Shown here in pieces: positions 1 to 4,631 of a stretch of DNA of 8,153 nt (position 1 is the stretch's first letter; every line of letters starts with the position of its first letter). The DNA lies in the NCBI GenBank assembly GCA_009776905.1, contig WRMX01000004.1, forward strand, positions 27,070-35,222, written 5' to 3'. The position numbers and the translations under genes were made by a program. The stretch comes from Oscillospiraceae bacterium. Its GTDB lineage: Bacteria > Bacillota > Clostridia > Oscillospirales > Oscillospiraceae. The notes beneath the pieces are model-generated. The model did no database searches, was not told the DNA's origin, and saw only the letters and a list, made by a program, of their open reading frames with translations.

Positions 1-33
1 TCCGGAGACGATCCGGAGGTCGTGATACCATGA
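1..33 (+). CDS. Possible 3' end of an upstream gene (very short fragment)
   Basis: Frame 1 is open from the window edge and reads SGDDPEVVIP before a TGA at 31-33. That stop would overlap the ruvX start in an ATGA arrangement (ATG 30-32, TGA 31-33), a common sign of translational coupling inside an operon. The other two frames cannot be excluded: one stops at 23-25 and the third is continuous with ruvX. Ten residues are too few to name a family. In many Firmicutes ruvX follows ireB (UPF0297), but nothing here confirms that. Confidence 0.25.
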   Translation, partial: SGDDPEVVIP

Positions 34-440
34 GGATCATGGCTGTAGATTACGGAGATGCTCGGACAGGAATTGCCGTTTCCGATATTTCCGCAACGCT
101 CGTCGGAGAAACATGGGTCATTCACGATAAAAACCAAGCCTCGGTCGCAAAAGCTATTGCCGAAGCCGCCGCCGGCCGCGATGCCACGCTCATTGTCGTC
201 GGCCACCCAAAGAATATGGACGGTAGCGCAGGGCCGAGAGCAGCAAGAAGTGAACAGCTGGCCGAAGCACTTCGCGCCATGTGCAATATCGAGGTCGTGC
301 TATGGGACGAACGCATGACGACAGTAAGCGCGCACCGTGTCCTTGATGAAACCGGACGCCACGGCAAAAAACGCAAGGAAATCATCGACGCCGTTGCAGC
401 GTCGATGATTCTTGAAAGCTATATCGCATATTTGTCGTGA
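30..440 (+). CDS. ruvX: RuvX/YqgF family RNase H-fold nuclease (putative Holliday junction resolvase / pre-16S rRNA nuclease)
   Basis: The 136 residues match the usual length of this family, and all family signatures are present: VDYGDARTGIAVSD at residues 6-19 (acidic D7), VVGHPKNMDGSAGPRA at 56-71, WDER at 92-95 and the C-terminal DAVAASMILE at 120-129. D7, E94 and D120 fit the three-carboxylate metal site of the RNase H-like fold. The family acts in the cytoplasm. Annotated as a Holliday junction resolvase-like protein, its E. coli member is also implicated in 16S rRNA 5'-end maturation. The start at 30 is chosen because CCGGAGGT at 13-20 lies 9 nt upstream; the in-frame ATG at 39 is too far away. 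This is the only clear housekeeping gene in the window. The DUF1292 gene that often follows ruvX in Firmicutes is absent, and the next gene is convergent and catabolic. Confidence 0.95.
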   Translation: MRIMAVDYGDARTGIAVSDISATLVGETWVIHDKNQASVAKAIAEAAAGRDATLIVVGHPKNMDGSAGPRAARSEQLAEALRAMCNIEVVLWDERMTTVSAHRVLDETGRHGKKRKEIIDAVAASMILESYIAYLS

Positions 441-479
441 GGCTGCTGAGCACAAGGGCACGTGAGCAGCAGCCTTCCT
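441..479. terminator. Terminator-like hairpin between convergent genes
   Basis: GGCTGCTG (441-448) pairs perfectly with CAGCAGCC (467-474). Inside, a 2x2 tandem G/A mismatch is followed by a further CAC/GTG helix (451-453 with 462-464) and an 8-nt loop. The stem starts on the base after the ruvX stop and is followed by a weak TTCCT tract. The position between two convergent stop codons (440 and 485) fits a shared terminator, but neither strand has a real U-run. Confidence 0.5.
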
Positions 480-484
480 ATAAC

Positions 485-2428
485 TCAGATATTCCTCGCA
501 ACGGAGAACGCCATGCTTGTGGCGTTCATGATATTATTAGGCGAAACGCAATCGCCAATCATATAAAAATCACACCCGCACGCGCATAACCGCTCCGCGT
601 CATCCCACAACGCCTGCTGTCCAGTGGCATAAACAACGGTATCCGCATCCAGCAGCAACTCCCCATCAGGTGCTGCGCACTTGACGCCGGAATTTGTTAT
701 CTCGAGAGCCTTCGTGTTATAAAACGTCTTGATGCCATATTTTGCGATTTCCACTTCCAGAGCACGTACATGCAGGAAGTTGCCTCCATGATTGATCTCG
801 CCCAGCATCTCCACAAGAGACACGCTCCGCCCCATCGCAGCGAGATATATCGCCAGTTCGACACCGACAAGCCCCGCTCCCAGCACAACAATCGATTGCC
901 CTGCCGATGACGGATTCCTATATGCCTCTTCCGCACCGAGGACGTTTGCGCCGTGAATGCCGGGAATCGCAGGCACGAGAGGCCGAGCCCCCAATGCGGC
1001 GATCAGCACATCGACGCCCTCTTTCTCCACATATTCGGGAGTGACCTCGGTATTCAGCCGAATCTCGACGCCGGCCTTCGCCGCGTTTGACGCCTGCCTC
1101 TCCAGATACGCCGCCACATACTTCTTAAACGGCACATTCTCCTCGCAGCGCAAAGCGCCGCCGAGGATATTTGCTTTTTCGCATAAAATGACCTCATGTC
1201 CCCTTTGCGCGCAGGTCAGAGCAGCCTGCATCCCGGCGATCCCGCCTCCCGCAATGAGGATTTTTTTCTTCACCGACGGAGGTATGGCAAAATTCATCTC
1301 AGCTTCACGCCCCGTTTCCGGGTTGATCGCGCAATGGAACTGGCCGTTGTTTAATAGGTTTGAAAAACAGTTTAGGCAACGCAAGCACTTGTTTATGTCT
1401 GATTCGCGGCCCGTGCGCGCCTTGCGTGGGAGATCGGGATCGGCGATCAACCCTCTAGCGATCTCGACGACATCTGCCTTGCCCGAAGCGATGATATCTT
1501 CCATAAGCTCCGGATCGACCAAAGCGCCGACTGTGGCAACAGGGCATTTGACATGCTTTTTGATTTCCTCTGCAAATTGCACATTGCATCCATCCGGCAG
1601 GAAAATGCTCGGATGAGTGACGGTAAACACCTCATCTACCTCGTGGCTGCCCGCCGAAACATGCAGAAGATCGACATAATCCTCCACCTGCTTCGCAAAC
1701 GCGACTCCCTCCTCGATGCCATATCCGCCATCATAGCACTCGCTCCCGCTGATGCGCATTTCAATGGGAAAAGCGGGACCGACGGCCTTTCTGATACCCT
1801 TTAGGATTTCGACCGCAAGCCTCGCGCGGTTTTCGATATCAGGACCGCCCCATTTATCTTTCCTGGTATTGAGCGTCGGCGACAAAAACTGAGAAACAAG
1901 CCACCCGTGCCCCCCGTGCAGCAACACCATGCCAAAACCGCAAGACTTTGCAAACGCAGCGCCCTGCGCAAATTTATCAACAATTCGCCAAATCATATCT
2001 TCCGGCATCTCATAGAACGGACGCCCGTCAACCTCACCATCGACAGGGCCATAAGCCATGCCCGGCGGAATCAACGATCTATTGGCGCAATTCCCCGCAT
2101 GCTGCAGCTCAGCGGCGCAAACGGCGCCCTGCCGGCGCACAGCATCGGAAATTCGACACAAGGAATTGCGGATGAGCGGGTTATCAAGCCGCGCGGCACG
2201 AGGAGCTCCCGTGCCAAAATCGCTGTCAACATTGCACTCGCCCACGGCAACGCTTGCCGCGCCGCCTTTTGCCTTTCGCTCGTAATAGAATGCTGCTTCC
2301 GGGGGCAGAGTGCCGAACCCATCCTGATCCATGAACCCTGTCGGCGCTGCGAAAATCCTGTTTCGGAAAAATACCCCCCTTAGTCTGATTGGCTTAAAGA
2401 GGTTCGGAAACTTATTTTCATTGCTCAT
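485..2428 (-). CDS. NADH:flavin oxidoreductase, 2-enoate/2,4-dienoyl-CoA reductase type (FMN + 4Fe-4S + FAD)
   Basis: This 647-residue protein has the full three-part architecture of 2-enoate reductase, E. coli FadH and the BaiCD/BaiH group. An old-yellow-enzyme FMN TIM barrel occupies about residues 7-340, with the signature HGGHGWLVSQFLSP at 171-184 and DKWGG at 191-195. A 4Fe-4S site follows: C348, C351, C354, C366, spaced CxxCxxC-x11-C. The C-terminal half has two dinucleotide-binding loops, GGGIAG (394-399, FAD) and GAGLVG (517-522, NAD(P)H). Members reduce C=C bonds of enoates, dienoyl-CoAs or enones with NAD(P)H in the cytoplasm of anaerobes; the substrate here is unknown. The position of the catalytic Tyr of FadH/YqjM (HGY) is Trp176. 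The ATG at 2428 has AAAAGGAG 12 nt upstream (2441-2448). The gene is divergent from an SDR, which suggests shared control. The end (FSVARNI) is abrupt, but no frameshift is seen. Confidence 0.9.
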   Translation of the reverse strand: MSNENKFPNLFKPIRLRGVFFRNRIFAAPTGFMDQDGFGTLPPEAAFYYERKAKGGAASVAVGECNVDSDFGTGAPRAARLDNPLIRNSLCRISDAVRRQGAVCAAELQHAGNCANRSLIPPGMAYGPVDGEVDGRPFYEMPEDMIWRIVDKFAQGAAFAKSCGFGMVLLHGGHGWLVSQFLSPTLNTRKDKWGGPDIENRARLAVEILKGIRKAVGPAFPIEMRISGSECYDGGYGIEEGVAFAKQVEDYVDLLHVSAGSHEVDEVFTVTHPSIFLPDGCNVQFAEEIKKHVKCPVATVGALVDPELMEDIIASGKADVVEIARGLIADPDLPRKARTGRESDINKCLRCLNCFSNLLNNGQFHCAINPETGREAEMNFAIPPSVKKKILIAGGGIAGMQAALTCAQRGHEVILCEKANILGGALRCEENVPFKKYVAAYLERQASNAAKAGVEIRLNTEVTPEYVEKEGVDVLIAALGARPLVPAIPGIHGANVLGAEEAYRNPSSAGQSIVVLGAGLVGVELAIYLAAMGRSVSLVEMLGEINHGGNFLHVRALEVEIAKYGIKTFYNTKALEITNSGVKCAAPDGELLLDADTVVYATGQQALWDDAERLCACGCDFYMIGDCVSPNNIMNATSMAFSVARNI

Positions 2429-2493
2429 AATGACATATCGCTCCTTTTTGTTATATACATGATTTTAACGTGGGAGTTCCTTGAATAGAGATT

Positions 2494-2502
2494 ATTGTAA
2501 CA
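2494..2502 (-). promoter_or_regulatory. Possible extended -10 promoter for the flavoenzyme gene
   Basis: On the minus strand TGTTACAAT forms an extended -10 (TGn followed by TACAAT). No good -35 hexamer lies 17 bp upstream, though TTGTTA is nearby and would pair with a different -10 (TAATCT) at 16 bp. The element would place transcription start about 60 nt before the ATG at 2428. This is a motif match only. Confidence 0.3.
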
Positions 2503-2516
2503 CATATTTATAACAA
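2495..2516. promoter_or_regulatory. Imperfect 22-bp palindrome, possible operator in the divergent promoter region
   Basis: The half-sites TTGTAACACAT (2495-2505) and ATTTATAACAA (2506-2516) match as an inverted repeat at 8 of 11 positions, with perfect TTGT/ACAA ends. The palindrome overlaps the putative -10 of the leftward gene and lies 15 bp before the -35 of the rightward gene, so one bound regulator could affect both. In such A+T-rich DNA a chance match is quite possible. Confidence 0.25.
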
Positions 2517-2530
2517 CCTCCACATTATTG

Positions 2531-2559
2531 TTGAAAAGACCGCGCATATGTTCTATACT
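2531..2559 (+). promoter_or_regulatory. Sigma-A-type promoter for the SDR gene
   Basis: TTGAAA (2531-2536) and TATACT (2554-2559) are separated by exactly 17 bp, close to the TTGACA/TATAAT consensus. The predicted start near 2566 gives a leader of about 70 nt. That leader holds a small GC hairpin (CCGGC at 2587-2591 with GCCGG at 2595-2599) and the ribosome binding site AGAGGAG (2623-2629). Confidence 0.6.
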
Positions 2560-2638
2560 ATGATAAATCAAAACAGTCGGCCAAAACCGGCCACGCCGGA
2601 AGGCGCGAAAAACACAAAAACGAGAGGAGCACAACAAA

Positions 2639-3556
2639 ATGGACAAATTCAGAGGAAAAACAGCATTTATCACCGGTGGAGCGAGCGGGATCGGATTCGC
2701 CATCGGCAAAGCAGCAGCAAGCGCTGGCATGAAAATCATTCTAGCCGACCTTCGCCGCTCGGTACTCGACGAGGCCCTTCAATGGTTCAAGGAGAACGGC
2801 GCAGAAGCCCATGGCATAGAGCTTAATGTAGTTGACCGCGAAGCATATAAAGAAGCCGCAAAAGAAGCAACCGCAAAATTCGGCAACATCCACCTGCTTT
2901 GCAACAATGCGGGCATCGGCTGCACGCGCGGCGAATTATGGGCAGTCTCCGCCGACGACACGGACATGGCCATTGACATCAACCTCAAAGGCGTCCTCAA
3001 CGGCATACAAACAATCCTGCCCGGCATGCTCGCGCATGGCGAAGGCGGCCACGTAGTCAACACCTCCTCCAAAAACGGCATATTGCCCCCCGCGACGCTT
3101 GGACTATATAACCTCACAAAAGGCGCGGTCGTGTGCCTCACGGAAACGCTCGCAGCAGAGCTGCCCGAAGGGTATGGCGCAAGCGTATTCTGCCCGGGGC
3201 CGTTCTCCACAAACCTCGGCAACACCTCGCAGGAAGTCCCCGCATTGCTGAGAGGCGAGCCCGTTCCCCCGCCGCAAGAACGCCCTCCATTTGAAAACAC
3301 CGAAATGGTTTTCACTCTCGATGAAGCCCCCATGCCGATGCGTACCGCCGAAGAAGCCGGCAGGCTCGTCATGCGCGGCGTGCAGCGCGGCGACCTCTAC
3401 ATCATCACCCATTCCGAGTTCTACGAGGGCGTTAAGGCCCGTTATGACGCGGTATTGCGAGCTTTCCCGAAAAACATTCCGAACGAAGGATTCAAGCGCA
3501 TGGCCAATTTCCTGACATACAATCCCGAATTCGCAAAGCAAAGGGAATACCAGTAG
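2639..3556 (+). CDS. Short-chain dehydrogenase/reductase (classical SDR, probably NAD-dependent)
   Basis: This is a 305-residue classical SDR. The cofactor loop TGGASGIG is at residues 12-19, and D37 at the end of the second strand usually selects NAD(H), although R39 and R40 follow it. NNAG lies at 89-92. The catalytic tetrad is N115, S144, Y157, K161 (YNLTK, with Ser 13 residues before Tyr). The family interconverts hydroxyl and keto groups; the substrate cannot be read from sequence. The protein is about 50 residues longer than a minimal SDR. The extra length is a proline-rich substrate loop (about 198-233) and a C-terminal tail with GDLYIITHSEF (251-261), as in larger bile-acid/steroid- or acyl-type SDRs. 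The start is supported by AGAGGAG 9 nt upstream. The gene is divergent from the flavoenzyme gene. Its TAG stop lies inside the 69-bp palindromic repeat, so the C-terminus may have been shortened by that insertion. Confidence 0.93.
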   Translation: MDKFRGKTAFITGGASGIGFAIGKAAASAGMKIILADLRRSVLDEALQWFKENGAEAHGIELNVVDREAYKEAAKEATAKFGNIHLLCNNAGIGCTRGELWAVSADDTDMAIDINLKGVLNGIQTILPGMLAHGEGGHVVNTSSKNGILPPATLGLYNLTKGAVVCLTETLAAELPEGYGASVFCPGPFSTNLGNTSQEVPALLRGEPVPPPQERPPFENTEMVFTLDEAPMPMRTAEEAGRLVMRGVQRGDLYIITHSEFYEGVKARYDAVLRAFPKNIPNEGFKRMANFLTYNPEFAKQREYQ

Positions 3557-3621
3557 GGGCGCATATCATGCGCCCGGGACCGTCCGATATTCGCCCGAGG
3601 GCGGATAATATCCGCCCCTAC
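3553..3621. repeat. 69-bp MITE/REP-like palindromic element with flanking ACCA duplication
   Basis: The ends are a perfect 9-bp terminal inverted repeat: GTAGGGGCG (3553-3561) and CGCCCCTAC (3613-3621). Inside are two tight hairpins: GGGCGCAT/ATGCGCCC (3557-3564 with 3568-3575) and GGGCGGAT/ATCCGCCC (3599-3606 with 3610-3617). ACCA directly abuts both ends (3549-3552 and 3622-3625), as expected for a 4-bp target-site duplication. Small GTAGGGGC...GCCCCTAC palindromes are, from general knowledge, scattered in many Clostridia genomes. It has no coding capacity, and any mobility would need a transposase supplied elsewhere. No U-run follows the hairpins, so it is not an obvious terminator, though it could stabilise the SDR mRNA 3' end. 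Confidence 0.75.
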
Positions 3622-3704
3622 ACCAAAACAGCAGCATTTTCAGCATACCCTGTGAAATATAATACGGTTGCCCTTTTTTCATCAAATTCATCATTTTTTT
3701 CTAC

Positions 3705-3733
3705 TTTACAATCAGCGCCGGAAGTGATACAAT
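3705..3733 (+). promoter_or_regulatory. Sigma-A-type promoter with extended -10 for the MBL-fold gene
   Basis: TTTACA (3705-3710) and TACAAT (3728-3733) are 17 bp apart, with TGA immediately before the -10 giving an extended TGn motif. The predicted start near 3740 leaves a leader of about 33 nt containing AAGGGGG (3759-3765), 7 nt before the ATG at 3773. This suggests the hydrolase gene is transcribed on its own and not from the SDR promoter. Confidence 0.65.
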
Positions 3734-3772
3734 ACGAAGACCACAGCGTATCAACCGCAAGGGGGCAATGAA

Positions 3773-4366
3773 ATGGCAAAACTACTATATCAAGGACACG
3801 GAAGTTTTCGGCTGACAACAAACAACGGCAGTGTTGCATACCTCGATCCATACGTGGGCGAAGGATATGACAAACCAGCCGACATCATCCTCATAACGCA
3901 CCAGCACGGCGACCACAACAACACTGACCTCATCACGCAAAAACCCGGCTGCACGGTCATCACCAACGTTGAGGCGCTGTCCGGTGGGAAGCACAACACT
4001 TTCTCGGTTTTGGGCATGGACATCGAAGCCGTGATGGCAAGCAACAAAAACCACCCGCCCGAAGAATGCGTCGGATTCATTATCGCCGTTGACAATCTGA
4101 AGCTCTACTTCTCCGGCGACACATCCAAAACGCCGCAAATGTCAGATTTTGCTTCAAGGAAATTTGACTATGCGTTCTTATGTTGCGACGGTTTCTACAA
4201 CATGGGTCTTGATGAAGCCTCCGAATGCGCGGAACTCATAGGCGCGCGCCACAACACCCCCATCCACATCAAACCGGGCGAGCTGTTCGACAGAGAGCTT
4301 GCTGAGCAGTTCAAAGGGCCGAACCGCCTGATCATCGAGCCGGGCAACGAAATTGACTTGCTGTAG
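3773..4366 (+). CDS. Metallo-beta-lactamase-fold metal-dependent hydrolase (UlaG/UPF0173-like)
   Basis: This 197-residue protein carries the MBL-fold signature HQHGDH at residues 43-48 (H43, H45, D47, H48). Later ligand candidates are H94 in NHPPEE, D116 in YFSGDT and H165 in TPIH, so a two-metal site appears complete. It is shorter than the usual 220-250 residues of UPF0173/UlaG proteins but keeps both halves of the fold. There is no signal peptide, so it is probably cytoplasmic. Known relatives hydrolyse lactones, phosphoesters or similar bonds, and many are uncharacterised; no substrate can be assigned. It has its own promoter (3705-3733), a close ribosome binding site and a terminator (4425-4458), so it looks monocistronic. 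A role in opening a ring or lactone made by the neighbouring enzymes is possible but speculative. Confidence 0.9.
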   Translation: MAKLLYQGHGSFRLTTNNGSVAYLDPYVGEGYDKPADIILITHQHGDHNNTDLITQKPGCTVITNVEALSGGKHNTFSVLGMDIEAVMASNKNHPPEECVGFIIAVDNLKLYFSGDTSKTPQMSDFASRKFDYAFLCCDGFYNMGLDEASECAELIGARHNTPIHIKPGELFDRELAEQFKGPNRLIIEPGNEIDLL

Positions 4367-4424
4367 CAGCCCGTGTTTCAAAACCGGAGCTAAACACCGC
4401 TCTGAAATTTTCGCATAACATATG

Positions 4425-4460
4425 CAGCGCCGACGATTCATTCGCCGGCGCTGTTATTAA
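4425..4460 (+). terminator. Rho-independent terminator after the MBL-fold gene
   Basis: CAGCGCCG (4425-4432) pairs with CGGCGCTG (4446-4453). After one A/C mismatch the stem continues as CGA/TCG (4434-4436 with 4442-4444) around a 5-nt loop. TTATTAA follows directly on the plus strand. The hairpin is symmetric and lies between convergent genes, so it may also stop leftward transcription, although the minus-strand side lacks a U-rich tail. Confidence 0.7.
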
Positions 4461-4626
4461 CGCATGTAAAACCAGTGGTCTGCAACACCTAAAAGCTCAC
4501 AAGAATTGCACATGCTGATTCCCACGTCTGGCTATCACTGCCACATCCTCATCAGGAGCAGCAGCGCCAAATCGGCATAATGCAGCAGCGTTAGCATAAA
4601 GCGACGACGCTTGCATAAAGCGGTAA
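4461..4626. other. Intergenic stretch with no recognised gene
   Basis: Between the terminator and the stop of the molybdopterin gene no ORF with a ribosome binding site and protein-like composition is seen on either strand. The only structure noted is the weak 19-bp periodic repeat at its right end. An Fe-S small subunit for the molybdopterin enzyme is not encoded here. Confidence 0.5.
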
Positions 4627-4631
4627 TTAGC
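4575..4631. repeat. Three degenerate 19-bp tandem units (GCATAAnGC motif)
   Basis: GCATAATGC starts at 4575 and GCATAAAGC at 4594 and 4613, so the motif recurs at exactly 19 bp. The last two copies share ten bases, GCATAAAGCG; the rest of each unit is only partly conserved. Unit 3 runs into the final codons of the molybdopterin gene. Unit 2 contains a small inverted repeat, AAGCG/CGCTT. It may be a decayed tandem duplication or coincidence. Confidence 0.35.

Noticed and set aside
957..1616. 219-residue plus-strand ORF
   Set aside because: It lies wholly antisense inside the flavoenzyme gene, has no ribosome binding site and shows Ser/Ala-rich shadow composition.
2587..2599. CCGGC/GCCGG hairpin in the SDR leader, considered as a riboswitch or attenuator
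   Set aside because: It has only a 5-bp stem with no terminator, leader peptide or recognised aptamer core.
2425..2739. Minus-strand ORF across the divergent promoter region
   Set aside because: It covers the SDR start and both promoters, has no ribosome binding site, and its sequence resembles no protein family.
3568..3771. 67-residue plus-strand ORF between the SDR and MBL genes
   Set aside because: It begins inside the palindromic repeat and runs through the MBL promoter; its composition is not protein-like.
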